Program-made: the position numbers and the translations under genes
Shown here: piece by piece, positions 1 to 14,100 of the stretch
Layout of the letters: the number at the start of each line of letters is the position of its first letter
How positions within the stretch are numbered: position 1 is the first letter of the stretch
DNA from: Halichondria panicea
Taxonomy: Eukaryota; Porifera; Demospongiae; Suberitida; Halichondriidae
Direction of reading: 5' to 3'
Assembly: GCF_963675165.1 (NCBI RefSeq)
Contig: NC_087386.1
Location: 4,346,169-4,410,168 of the forward strand
Length of the DNA: 64,000 nt
Notes under the pieces: model-generated
The model's input: the letters and a program-made list of their open reading frames with translations, nothing else
Databases searched by the model: none
What the model was told of the DNA's origin: nothing

Positions 1-639
1 CATATCGATTTTCAGTCTAATGATTATTCCAACTTGATTTCTGTAATCGATTTTCAAAAATTATGGCAAGGCAGACAGAAAAATCGTTGGGTGCATATCC
101 AAGGCAAGGGTCTTTCGACCAAGGTCAAAGCATCAGGCGACCATGCATGCAGGGATAAGATAGAAAAATCATTGTGGGAATACCCAGGGTCTAACCCACA
201 GGAAGAGGGAGACTTGGCGAGCTGCCTGCAGCTCATTCACTGGCTCACCTTACGGTGACAACAGTAGGGGGCAGCGAGCCCGTACATCAACACCTGGATA
301 CAATATTTCTCTGTGTACACCGAACGAGCAATTCAATGCTTATGTACATAGCCTCAATGGGGAAACTAAGCAAAAGATTCAGGCAGGTGCAGCGCATCTG
401 CCACGGCTGTGAAGATCAGAGGAGCTGACCGCATCCCGAAAGTCAAGACGTTGAATTGTCTTTTTCCAGTTCACCCCGAGTAGGGGTCGGTCCTCCGGGT
501 GTATGGGCACATTACGCTGTCAAGTTAATTATGCACATCATGCGATGTATGGCATTTATCACAGCTCGTTTTAACTTTGTAGTTTCTGCCTCCCACATTA
601 GGGCCCTGGGGGGTGGACAATACACTAGCGGATACCGGA
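1..639. other. Repeat-like stretch before recombinase relic
   Basis: No gene is supported here. A 74-codon open frame at 34-258 (+) has no domain I recognise. The stretch lies immediately upstream of a decayed tyrosine-recombinase reading frame and may be the 5' part of the same dead element, but nothing in it proves this. Confidence 0.25.
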
Positions 640-1605
640 CAATGCTATCCTATTTCATTCATTCTCTCTACCCCAGCAACCCCTATCCCTCGGTGGAGCT
701 GCTCATGGCTAACCAGACCAGATTGGACATCGCAGCATTGGACCAGGCTGTTAGGTTAGCTCCATCCACTCAAAGAACTTACGCTCCGTTACTATTTAAT
801 TTTGCACCTCCCAGTATATGAATATTAATTATGTCAGTATGTGTCACTTTTGTCAGGAAACGGCATTTCACATGGATCCATCAACTGTCGACAATTGAAA
901 CATGCAAATTACGCAAGACGGGCCAGACCAAAAATTAGGAGGGAGTGATTAGAGGCATCAAAGCTGAAGCATGCAAATAAGCAACCGAATCTTACACCGG
1001 AAATTTTGCGGGCAGTTTGGGAATGTGATAGGTCGAATTCCGACCATATATCATGGTATGGGCAGCATGCTGTGTGGCGTTCTTCGGGGGTTTTTTATCG
1101 GGAGAAATCACCGTCCCTTCAGAGGAGGGAGGGTATGATCTGGCGGTTTATATGAATTTGGCAGACGTGTCGATAGACAGCTTGTCCAACCCTCCACCCT
1201 AAAACTACGTCTGAAGCATCGAAGACGGGCCCCCTTCGAAAAGGGATAGAAATTGTGTTGGATCGAGCCGAAGGCCCGCTCTGCAGCACTCTTCTAGCTA
1301 TTCGGGGACAAGACCCGGAGTTTTTGTTCAGGTTTGCCGACGGTCGCCTATTGTCAAAGACTCGGTTCGTGGCTACAGTCCAGGAGGCCATGACAAAAGC
1401 TGGGCTGCAGGCCAAGGATTATGCAGGTCACTCGTTTCGTATAGATGCAGCACCGACAGCCGGGGCACGTGGGATCCGATTCGACCATAAAAATGTTGGG
1501 TAGATGGGAGAGTTCAGCGTACCAGTTGTACGTCCGGACACCCAGATCACTTAGTTGCAATATCGGCAGTGTTATGTCCCCCGTGAACGTCACCCCACGA
1601 AAGTT
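640..1605 (+). pseudogene. Tyrosine recombinase relic (DIRS- or Crypton-like element)
   Basis: Conceptual translation in shifting frames gives the layout of a tyrosine recombinase. An N-terminal core-binding segment ends in APSTQRTYA near 780. A middle segment covers about 990-1250. The catalytic part at 1255-1600 carries FADGRLLSKTRF, then GHSFRI (H-x-x-R type box) and, after a frame change near 1470, LGRWESSAYQLYVR with the nucleophile tyrosine region. Several frameshifts and stops (for example near 830, 930, 1150 and 1470) show it is dead. This recombinase type is carried by DIRS-like retrotransposons and Cryptons. No reverse transcriptase or terminal repeat was found, so the class is left open. 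Confidence is high for recombinase homology and low for element type. Confidence 0.75.
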
Positions 1606-2184
1606 TGACATTTGGCAGCTCAGAGTAAAACTCTAGTTGGCCTTTGGGATTTTATTATTTTGATTCGTCACTTATCATTGTTGATAGTTGTGGTTTTCCT
1701 ATGAGGTTTCGTTTAGGTAAGGTTAGGATATAGAAGTGCTCATCCAAGCGGTAAGACCTCATCAATCAGGTATGTAATAGGCAGCCATGCGCAGGGGGGT
1801 CTTGCCGGCGAAAGAGTAAATAATTCCCTTAATTATTAGAGTACCTAACTGGGTTACTGAAGTTGCTAAGGGAATTAGCGAAGGTACTATAGTTGCATAC
1901 CGGGCTGCCTACAGGGGACCAGCTTCCTCGGCCAAGCTCCGGGCAGGTTAGCAAGCAATCTGAACTGTTAAAGAGAGCAGAAATTCCATCATCCTCGAGA
2001 CAGACCGCAAAATTAGTCATGATCATTAGATTCAAGGTGAGGTCATTTTTTAGCCGTGGCTATTTTCTGAAATGATAATGCACTGTCCCCAGGGTGGCCG
2101 AATTAACAAGAGTCTACGTATATATGTACGTGGAGTTAACTTTTCATGTCAGTGATCAATGCTTTTTAAAGCATGCACACATAA
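1606..2184. other. Repeat debris downstream of JMJD4
   Basis: No gene seen. The part at about 1960-2120 is a decayed copy of the family-B MITE: it shares the segments around CGAGACAG, the GTGAGGTC block, and an end reading CGAATTAACAAGAGTCTACG. It lies just past the JMJD4 stop codon (minus strand), so it may fall in the 3' UTR. Confidence 0.45.
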
Positions 2185-5100
2185 TTAAGAGGATAGCATG
2201 ATTACATTCGGAATGAGACTATAAAGAGTGCACAATTCATAAAGTTTGAACAACACTAGAAAGATTCTATCTTCTCCAATGTTAGGAAATTCCTCACAAA
2301 ACAACTTTTGAATGTGACAAATTGGCAACAATTCAGTTAATTTCTTCTGAAATTCATCTTTTTCGTATTTTAGTGAAGACATTACCAGGTCCATGCCATC
2401 TTCATTTTTAGCAGTCTCAAACTCAGAGGGAGATTCTAGAAAGGTAACAGTTTCCAAGGAATTGGATAACGTCTCTCGAATCAGTGTGTGCAGTGAAAAG
2501 AAGCCTTCGTGCAGTTTCGAGGTTGGGGTTAGAATTTCTTTGAGTTGATTTAGTCTTGATAGAGCAACGATAGAAAGCAGCTGCACAAACTCCCAATAGT
2601 TCATCCCAGCACTCGCCTTCAGCACAACCTACATGTATTGAGAGCATTACACAACGGCGGTCAGAAATTACACGGGAAAGCCTCAGATCAAATTTGTAAA
2701 ACCATGCATATAATTGTGATGCATCTGTAACAGCATTGTGTTTTGTTTAAATGCATGTGCTATAATATAGATTTGGCAGTGAAATTGTCTCCAAATCAGA
2801 GGTAATTCAATATACAGCACTAAAGGACAATAGTCAGCTCCAGAGCATAATATATATACCTGACACTGCTCCTCCCAGCTGTCCATTAATCGACAGTCCT
2901 CCAACTCTCGCTTTACCTGGAGAACATAAAATGGGCAACTTGTATAATTATATAGAACTACTTAATAATTACATCTGTATACAGTGGACTCTCGTTAATC
3001 GGGCCACCCTTCGGACAGTGCGGCTTGGCCGGAATAGCGAGGTGGCTATATTTCAGGAAATAGCCGTGGCTTAAAAACGACCTTACCTCAAATCTAATGA
3101 CAACTTTTTCAGTTCTTGTCTCGAAGATAATGAATAATTCTGCTCTCTATTGAAGTGTAATACAATTTTATCTGCCAAACCACACCCGAAACGGCCGTAA
3201 TAAACGTACATTGAAAGCCTACTTTGGGGCATGCAGCCAGCACTGGCCAGTATATAGCGAGTGGCCGTACTTAAAGTCGAGTTTTGTGCAGTAAACATAT
3301 AATTATAGAAACATAATTATAGCTAGCATTCCATGCCAAACTAAATGGCCGGTAGTATCGAGGTGGCCGCACTTCAGAGAGAGCCGGAATAGCGAGAGTC
3401 TATAATACAGTACCATGCCTGACTCAGGATAGAGTAATGAGTAATAAGTAGCTGTTAGAATAAAGTTCCCGTACCATTTGCATTGCATGTCACGTGTTAT
3501 AGTTAGAACATGGGCATGAGTTATAGTGTCCCAAAGCTCGAGGGTGTAGCCCGAGGGATGAGGGACACTATAACCATAGATACCGAATGCACATGTTCTT
3601 AGATCCCAAAACCTATTGGCTACTAGAAATGCACTAGCTTAGCAACAGTCAACCTATATATAAACAGCCAACCTAGCAACTGCATCATTTCTTTTGTATC
3701 TGAAGTTGGCATCTTTGTGTCTCTATACTAAATCTGTGGTCTCTATTCAAGTCAACCCTGTCAAGTTCCTCCACCTCAGTTTAGCGGCTCGTACTATACT
3801 CTCACATTAGCGAAAGGAAGACACTTAAGCAGCAAACAAGCCCAGTAAACGAGCGGCTCCTATACTACTCGATCTAGCTTAAACAAAGCCAAAGATCCCA
3901 GAACTTCCATACATCCAGCTCCTCCCCCATGCAGCCTTGCAGCCAAAAAGTACAGCACACTACCCAAGAAACGAGCGGCTCCTACTACTCTCGAACAAAG
4001 ACAAAAAATACTCAAGAGCTTCTCTTTTCCATTCTAGTTCTGTTATTATGTTACTAGACAAAGCATCTACCTACAATAATATATCTTGTAAATGACAATA
4101 CAATGTATAATGTTGTAGTTTGTAGCCCAGAGCAATCTATAGTACCGGTACTATAGCTCATAGTTCCCTGCTAATACACTTATGACAAGTAATATATACC
4201 CATGCATGTATCAATATCTGCTAGATCTACTGCTAATACCTTATATAGCAGGTATATTGCGAGGATATAAACTTTCACGGTTTTCGCTGATTAAGCAAAA
4301 ATTTATACCCACAAATAGTATCTCATGCACCAAAAGACCACGAAAATTAAGTATGCGATATCCTTTCTAATAACGCTGTGGCTGCTGCATCGGCGCCGGG
4401 ATGGAACATCGCTAGCTTGGAGTACCGGTTCCGGGACTATAGATTGTAACGGCACCGAATCCAGACTGAGCTAAACACACACGTGTAAAATAACTAGGGA
4501 AACATGGAAGATGCCGTTGGAGATGAATTCCCAAGCCTTGAAGAGCTGGAGAGAGCCTTAGATAGGTATATAAGAAGAAAAACTATGTTGATTTATGGCG
4601 TAGAGATAGCCGAACAATTGCTGCGACTCAGAAAAGAGGGCCCTTGAATGCGGAGCTCAAGTATTAGTATTGCTGCATCCATGGTGGCCAATCGTTTAAA
4701 GAGGGACTGGGAAGAGAAGCTCATCGTAAGTCAGGTTGTAAAATTTGTATCTAAAATTGTGAAGAATAATGGCGCAAGTCTTGTTACTAAACAATCATGC
4801 TTCAGCCATTGTAATTGCATGTTGCTTTCCTATATAGTACGTTTAAACAAGACTGCCCAGCGCACATTTATATGAAGATTAACCCTGCTGGTTCGGCTCT
4901 ACAAGTGCGAAGTATTAAAACTGAACACAATCACGTAACATCTCACTGACGGTACGAAAATGTTTACGAAATGTTGATGTATACGTGTGATGTGTTTGCG
5001 TTATGTGTTTTTCACATGCTATAGTTATTGTATACGCATATAGGAGTTATTCAAGCACTTGCCCATGCAGTAAGCGTAAACTACCAAGTAATGTTCGAGC

Positions 5101-8100
5101 CAAAGCCAGTAACCTTCTACAAATGAATGCTAACAAAAAGATGGTACAAATGCAGTTGACTGGTAAAGTGATACTCCTTAAAGACCTGGCCAATGTTGTC
5201 ACTTCAGCAAAGCAAAGTGACACCAGGAATAGTGTTATATAATATATAAGCCCGAGGGATGAGGGACACTATAACCATAGATACCGAATGCACATGTTCT
5301 AACTGATTTAGATCCCAAAACCTATTGGCTACTAGAAATGCACTAGCTTATCAACAGTTCAACCTATATAAACAGCCAACCTAGCAACTGCATCATAATT
5401 ATCTTTTGAAAACTAATATCTAAAGTAGGCATCTCTGTGTCTCTACTAAATCTGTGGTCTCTATTCAAGTCAACCCTGTTCCTCCACCTCAGTTTGATGG
5501 ACAAAATTACAGTCCTAGCTCCACCAACAAAACGGAAACATCCAGCTCCTCCCCCAGTTTTGCAGCAAACAAGCCCAGCACACTTCCCAAGAAACGAGCG
5601 GCTCGTACTACTCTCACAAAGCGAAAGGAAGACACCTAAGCTATAATTTGCAGCAAACAAGCCCAGCAAACGAGCGGCTCCTATACTACTCTTGAACAAA
5701 GCGAAAGGAACTTTAGGAAGAAGCCAAAGCTAGAATCCCAGCACTTCCATACATCCAGCTCCTCCCCCATGCAGCCTTGCAGCAAAAAAGCACAGCACAC
5801 TGCCCCAAAAACGAGCGTCTCCTACTACTCTCGAACAAAGCCAAAAAAAGAAACTAGAGCTTCTATTTCTGCTATTATATTACTAGACAAAGCATCTAGC
5901 TACAATAATTTTTATGTTATTACATGTGTATCTTCTTGTAAATCACAATACAATGTACAATGTTGTAGTTTGTAGCCCAGAGCAATCTATAGTACCGGTA
6001 CTATAGCTCATATAGTTCCCTGCTAAATACACTCAAATGGGATCTAAATAATTATATACGTTAAGTATTATAAGTTAATAATATACGTTAAGTATTAGTG
6101 TGGCAAATTTGATGATTTCCCCTAACTTTAAGGAAAGAAGTTGCATGCCCCCCCCCCCCCCCAGCAAATAGAGGCATAAAATTAATGCTGATGCTTCAAA
6201 TAATGCTCTTTGTGATTTCTTCAGGTGCGTCTGTTAAAGTACGTTGTGATGCTGACAAAAATCTTAAAGGAATATTTTTTCAAGATCAGGCAATGATGGA
6301 AGCATATCCAGAACTTGTTGGTATAGACACTACTTACAAGTTAATTACTCAAACTTCGTTTGCCAGTGTATTTAATGCTCTGTGAAGATTCTAATGGTTT
6401 GAGTGAAATAATTGCTGTATGCCTATTGGTCCAAGAAGATGTAAAAAGTATGACATGGATGGTCAAGTCCTTCAAGAAACTTAATCCTCAATGGAGAAAA
6501 ATTCGTATCATAGTGGGTGACAAAGATATGGGTGAGAGGGACGTCCTGAAGCAGTGTATATCAAATGCCAGTGCATGTTCTTATCTGTCTTTTCCACACC
6601 TTAAGAAACTTCAGAAGGGAAGTGACATGTGAGAAAATGGGAATAACTTTGGGACAAAGAACTGTATGTTGGATCTATTGCAGAAGCTTTGCTATGCGCA
6701 TACCGAGGAAGATTACTCTAAACTCTACTCTCAATATCAGAGCTCTGCCCCTAGAGAAGTCGTAACATACTTTAAGGAGAATTAGGTATTGGGAATAAGA
6801 TCAAGTTGTGGGAATTTTCTAAATAACAGACTGGAGTCCACAAATGGCAAACTATAAAGCAAGTGATATAAAGCGTTGCAGCTCTCTCGAAGAATTTATT
6901 GAACCAAACGTGACCACAAAGCTGCTACAATGTATCAAAAGGTCAAGGTGCATCCATTTTCTCTTGACAGTCCACAGAGTGATTACTCCAGATTTCTCAC
7001 CAGCTACGCCCCTGAGTATGTGCTTAAGCAATTAAGTCAAATTGACAAAGTAAAGGATATCAAGGACGAGAATGGACAATATTCAGTAGAAATATCCGAG
7101 GGAGTCCGGGTCGTGACTTTTACATCCTGTGAATGTATTTTTAATCGTTCTATGATTCTTCCCTGTCGTCACATTTTTGCACTTCGGCGAAAAAGTCCAG
7201 CAGCCATTGTTTTCCTCAGAACTTTGTGATAAATGATGGACATCACTGTATTACGACGAGACGCAGCGGTTGTTCTCATCATAATTATATAACAAAGCTA
7301 ACTATTGAAGTCACGACTACCTCGAAATAATATCAAAGAAAACTGAGTCAGAATCAAAAAAGTTAGAAAACTAAAGCAACCATCATAACAGCCCAACTTG
7401 CTTCAGTTGCTAGTGAAGTTTCAAATGTGCATTTTAAAAGGCGATTAGGTCTACTTGAAGATCTTTTGGTATGGTGGTAAAGATCAAGCTGCTCTCACAA
7501 AGTCAAGCACTGCATGCATGATCCCCCCTCTGCATGAGGCAGATTCGTCATGTCAGTCATCTACAAATACGGCTGGTGCAGTAAGTAGTGCATCAGGCAT
7601 CAAGGCTCCCCCAGTAATGAAGAGAAAGGACCGACCTAAGGGGCATGAGTTGACAACAATTGGCCTTCCTTCGAAAAAGCTAAAAAGCTAACTACTGGAA
7701 AGCCATGCATGCACTTTCAGCAACAGCAAGAGTCACTCAAGGAAAGAACAAGGTACATGTACACACACAAAGTTTCATATACTATTGGATTCCTTGTTAA
7801 AAAGCGCTTCTATCTATATCCCAGGCATACTTGTCAACTACATAACTTCCGGGGCCGATCTCAACGCAAATAGACTCTCTCAAATAGACTCTCTCATGGC
7901 TGGTTGAAGAAAAGGTTGCAAGGAAAGCTCTTAGAGAGGGAGTACTTATTGATGGAGATCAAGTGGCCAGGAGTGCATGCCAGAGAGTGCCTAACTCAAT
8001 TGCTGATGAAAATATCGATATTTTCTTGGTGCGAAGACACTTTACTTTATGCTTGGGCCGAGACTTGTTGAAGATGTATTTAAGCAGAAGCTGAAGAAAA

Positions 8101-11100
8101 TGTGCTTGACTTACATCATGTTACCCATGACCTCAATACAGATCTGTCTATTGTGTATTGCTTGCGAGTCGGGTCAGGTGGCATATACGGCACCGGGTGT
8201 AATTTTGAAGGGGGAGGGGTTCAGGTTAGCTTAGGGAAAATAACAAAAATTAGGGCGTTTCCACATCTGGTGCCGTATATGCCACCTGATCCTGCGCCAC
8301 TTCAAGTGTGTATAGGACTTACTAAACCAAAAAAAAAAAAAGTGGTTTTAAATTATATGCACAAGCAAAGCTACAAGTGATTAGCAGTTTATGGTTGCTT
8401 TTTTGTGTACTATTGTATACAGTGTATAATTATGCTTCGGTGCGCATGCGCAAGCGAGGTATACGGTAGTGTGTTTGTGTGTGTGTGTAGATTGCTACAG
8501 CTGCTCAAGGATGAATCAAGTGCAAGTAAGAGTTTCTATAGGCTTCTAGTCATGTTTACTTGGATTTTAATTCGTGGATTTGTAAAATAATGCTCTCGAG
8601 TTATGCTTAGTTTTGCTTACTTTGAATGCCATTGCAGCCTTTCAGAAGAGCACGTAGCCAAACTTGTTTACCGAATGCTGCTACTCTACTTAGTAGTTAG
8701 TTCTGCACTAGAACGCTAGCTATTGGTAGCTGCAAGAGTGAGAAGAGAGCTGCAAGGCTCTGCAGACGGCAGCCATTCATTTTAGACTTGAACTTTTGGC
8801 ATCGATCGTTTTTAACAACAATCATTGTCGATCATTACCAACTCCTTGAGTTTGCTTAAAGCAGCTTTATGTTATGTAGCTTTGGCATCTCCACCGAGGC
8901 ATCAGCACCTGCGGTATGGGGGGTGATCAGTGCCAAAACCTCCAGTTCTTTTTATTTAGTACTAACATTATTTGCATGGTAAAGTTCTACATACAAATGA
9001 CACGCTCTCTCTTATTTGCATGTGAAGTTCTACATACAAATGATACTCTCATTTGCATGGTGAAGTTCTACATACAAATGACACGCTCTCTCTTGTTTGC
9101 ATGGTGATAATCTACATACAAATGATAGTCTCATTTGCATGGTGATAATCTACATACAAATGATACTCTCATTTGCATAGTGAAGTTCTACATACAAATG
9201 ACACGCTCTCTCTTATTTGCATGGTGATTTTCTACATACAAATGATACTTTTCTTTGCATGGTGAAGTTCTACATATAAATGGTACTCTTATTTGCATGG
9301 TGAAGTTCTATACGATGAAAGTTCTACATACAAATGAGAAGTTCTACATACAAATAACGCTGCATGGCAAATGATATAAGCTTTGTTAGTTTTACAATGA
9401 CACTCTCATAATTATATATTTGCATTGACTTGAAACCACTCCCTTTTTCATCTATAAGGAAGGGCTCGGATGAAAAAGGGAAGGTTGGAATACAATTAGA
9501 ACAAACCACTATAACTACATAATGTGTGGGTGTTTATTCAGCTTTGATCCCAGACCCCGTCAGAAATGTATTTTATACTCGAGGCTATATAGCAACAGAA
9601 ACAGTACATGCGTGAGTGGTGGCACGCAAGTTGTTAGGACGTTAACATTGTGGGAGCGTGACATTCTTCACGCATGCCCCTATAGGACAACTGTAAATTT
9701 ATAGTGAAGGAGGACACAATTAACATTATAGTATAGACGGACATTTTAAGTAACATATCAACTACGCGTTGGACACGCCCGCTCATGTGGCAATCCTTTT
9801 TGGTCACATAAGTGGGCGTGTCCAATAACGGAGTTAAAAAAATTACTCTCTCCCCTGAGCCTTTTCTTAGGTGAAAAGGAGTAGTTTCCAGTTTAGCAAA
9901 TTAACTATGCAAATGCGAGAGTATCATTTGTATGTAGAGCTTCACCATGCAAATGAGAGTATCATTTGTATGTAGAACTTCCCCATGTAAATGAGAGTAT
10001 CATTTGTATGTAGAACTTCACCATGCAGATGAGAGTATCATTTGTATGTAGAACTTCCCCATGCAAATGAGAGTATCATTTGTATGTAGAACTTCACCAT
10101 GCAAACAAGAGAGAGCGTGTCATTTGTATGTAGAACTTCACCATGCAAATGAGAGTATCATTTGTATGTAGAACTTCACCATGCAAATAAGAGAGAGCTC
10201 GTCATTTGTATGTAGAACTTCACTATGCAAATGATTTTAGTACTAAATAAAAAGAGCTGGAGGTTTTGGCACTGATCACCCCCCATACCTGCGGTGCTTT
10301 CATTATTCTTAGTGTTCTAGTCTTTCAGCGAAAGTTCTGTAGTGAACACTTTACTTTATTGTATTAACGATCTTTACCATTATTGATTTCTGTAGTCACC
10401 TTTACCAGTTTTCCGTTATTATATCATGTTACGTAATACGCAATAGAATTTAATCACGCAATGCGCTACTACTTTATTCATCTCTTTGTAGTCCTACCGC
10501 ATTGCCTCTTTTTGTGATTTTTACTATTCTTTTGTTAGCCTCTGTACTTAGACGCACACACCCTGTTTCTGTCTCATCATTCATTTCACTTTATGTTTGT
10601 GGACAAGAATTTAGAATGAAATATTATTAGTAACTAAACTACTAAATTGGTGACCTCGACGTGATCCAAATGGTAACTTCTCTCAGCCCAACTCGCCCAA
10701 GCTTCTCCCCAGACGTCCCAACATGACACTGGAAGGCGGAGAACCGGCCCTGCCAGAAGCTGCAGCAACCCTCTCTGCAGTCTCCATCAAACTACCCCCC
10801 TTCTGGCCGGCAGATCCTGAAGTTTGGTTTGCGCAAGTGGAGGCACAGTTTACCACCAGGCGCATCACCACTCAGAAGACCATGTTTGACCATGTGATCA
10901 GCTCACTCAGCCCCGAATTTGCTACTGAAGTCCGTGATCTACTCCTCCGACCTCCCACAGACAACCCCTACAACACACTCAAGGCAGAACTCATCAAGAG
11001 GACAGCTGCGTCTGCCCAGAGGAAACTTCAACAGCTCATCAGCGGCGAGGAACTCGGCGACCGAAAGCCTACTCAGCTCCTCCGCAGAATGCAACAGCTA

Positions 11101-14100
11101 CTGGGTGATCAACTGGGTGCTGACGCAGACACCAACGCATTCCTCAAGGAACTGTTCCTGCAAAGACTCCCTGCGAATGTCCGTATGGTAATAGCTTCGG
11201 CAGATGTCACCACAGACCTCGCCAAGCTAGCAGACATGGCGGACAAGGTACTTGAAGTTGCTACACACCCGAACACTGTCTCTGCAATACGACACTCGCC
11301 AAACATGGATGAGGTGGAAAAACTCAAGGAGGAAGTGACACGCCTAGCTGACCTTGTGGCCTCACTTACCTCAACTCACAGCCGTGGTCGCTCCCGAAGC
11401 CACTCTAGACATCGTCGCCCTCGTAGTCCCGCTCCCCTGGACTCTCAACAAGCCCCAGACAAACCCCTCTGCTGGTACCATCACAAGTTTGGAGAGGAAG
11501 CACGAAAATGCCAGGAACCATGCAACTGGGGAAACTCTCAGGCCGGACCCTAGTGGCGACAAGTGTCACCGGCCCACCTTATAGTTGCCTATTTTTTGTA
11601 AGTGATGCACACACTAATACACGATTTTTAGTTGATACAGGTTCGGAAGTCAGTGTCATTCCCCCAAACCCCACTGACCGACGACGTTCTCCCGATTCCC
11701 TCACTCTCATGGCCGTAAACGACACACCCATCCGCACTTATGGGAAACGCTCCCTCACACTCAACCTCGGACTCCGACGCTCACTACCATGGATTTTCAT
11801 CATCGCTGATGTTCAGAAACCAATCCTCGGTGCTGATTTCCTCAAACATTTTGGTTTGATGGTTGACATGTCCCACAGAAAACTTGTAGACACACACACA
11901 CACCTCCACATTCAGAGTATCCACTCTGCGCACTCCTCGCTGAGCGCAACACTGTACCCAAAGGACACTACCAACCCCTACCTCACCCTCCTTTCGGATT
12001 TCCCCTCACTCACACAGGTTGCTGTCTCCGATGCACCGGTCAAACACAACATTTCCCACCACATTGAGACTACAGGACCACCAACCTCAGCCCGTCCCAG
12101 ACGTCTCGCCCCAGATCGTCTCCGTGTTGCAAAGAGGGAATTCGAGCACATGCTCCAGCTGGGCATCATCAGACCTTCTTCTAGTGCCTGGGCCTCCCCA
12201 CTCCACATGGTTCCTAAGAAGACTCCTGGTGACTGGCGCCCCTGTGGTGACTACCGTGCTCTCAACCGTTCAACAGTGCCTGATCGGTATCCTGTCCCCC
12301 ACATCCATGATTTTTCTTCCTCTCTACAGGGTTCCACTATATTTTCTAAACTGGATCTCGTACGTGCCTACCATCAGATTCCTGTGGCCCCCTCGGATGT
12401 ACCCAAGACAGCGATTACCACACCCTTCGGACTGTTTGAATTTGTCAAGATGCCATTCGGCCTCAGGAACGCTGCCCAAACATTCCAACGATTTATGGAC
12501 CAAGTTCTCCGTGGGGTACCAGCCGCCTATGCCTACATAGACGATGTTCTCATTGCCAGCCCCACCCACGATCAACACCTCAAGGACTTGCAAACTGTTT
12601 TCGAACGCCTCTCTGCCAACGGTGTGGTTGTCAACCCCAACAAGTGCCTACTTGGTGTGACCAGTCTGGATATCCTTGGACACCACATTGACCAACACGG
12701 TATCACCCCTCTCCCAGACAAAGTGCAAGCTGTTCGGGAATTTCCACAACCTCAATCTCAACGCCAACTCCGGCGCTTCATTGGACTTGTGAACTTTTAC
12801 CATCGTTTTCTACCTCACTGTGCTGACCTTATGCAACCACTTCACTCCCTCATTTCGTCAGCCAAACCCAAAACCCAAACACTCACATGGAACGATTCAG
12901 CTCTGGCCTCCTTCAACGCAACCAAGGATGCCCTTGCTAACGCTTCCCTCCTCTCTTACCCTCAACCTGATGCCCCCCACCTATCTCATGACCGACGCAT
13001 CCGACACTGCTGTTGGCGCAGTTCTACAACAGAACATTAACGGCAAATGGAATCCCATCTCGTTTTTCTCCAGGAAGATGACTCCAGCTGAAACCCGCTA
13101 CAGTACCTTTGACAGAGAATTACTCGGTGTTTACCTCGCCATCAAACAGTTTCGCCATTTTCTCGAAGGACGTCTCTTCCATGTTCTAACCGACCACAAA
13201 CCCCTGACGTACGCACTGAACGTGCGATCCGATCGACATTCGCCACGACAAGCACGACACCTCGATTACATCGCTCAGTTCACCTCAACAATCAGGCACG
13301 TCAGTGGTACGGACAATGTAGTTGCTGACGCCCTGTCTCGAATTGAAACGAATGCCCTCCTCTCTGGCCAACCCCCTCAGGTGGATTTTGCCGCCATGGC
13401 TAAAACACAAGCCACTGACCCACAAATCCGTGCACTCCAATCCTCACCATCCTCAACTCTCGTGGTAGAACCAGTCGCCCTACCGGACTCAACCGACCCT
13501 CTCTATTGCGATACTTCCATTGGCACCCAAAGACCCCTGGTTCCGCAACCATGGCGACGAACTGTGTTCAACTCCCTCCATGGTCTCTCTCACCCAGGAA
13601 TTCGTGCCACTCAGAAACAAATTACTGCTCGATTTGTTTGGCCAGGCATAAACTCAGATGTTCGTCGCTGGACCCGCTCCTGTGTACAGTGTCAACGAGC
13701 GAAAATCCAACGACACACAACAGCTCCACTCACACCCTTTCCAACACCTGACAACCGTTTTGATGTCATCCACATTGACTTGGTTGGACCACTCCCGCCA
13801 TCACATGGATACACATACCTCCTAACCTACGTTGATCGATTTACTCGATGGCCCGAAGCCATTCCTCTCAATTCCATCACCGCAGAAGCTGTGGCAAAGG
13901 CATTCCTCAGTGGTTGGATCTCGCGATTTGGGGTACCATCCACCATTGTGACAGACCGCGGACGACAGTTTGAATCTCGATTATGGAGTAACCTCACCTC
14001 TCTACTTGGTTCCAAACGCTCTCGAACCACCTCATACCACCCTCAATCCAACGGAATGGTTGAACGTTTTCATCGGCAACTCAAAGCCGCTCTCAAGGCC

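Noticed and set aside
456-821. 121-codon frame as a separate gene
   Set aside because: Its 3' half is the N-terminal part of the decayed tyrosine recombinase; the 5' half is not protein-like.
8960-9360. CRISPR-like array of about 40-bp units
   Set aside because: Units vary, have no constant spacers, lie inside a transposon with inverted ends and appear mirrored at the other end; the genome is eukaryotic.
12970-12980. Programmed frameshift in pol at the C6 run
   Set aside because: It lies between RT and RNase H, where this clade has no known recoding; a one-base insertion or sequence error is more likely.
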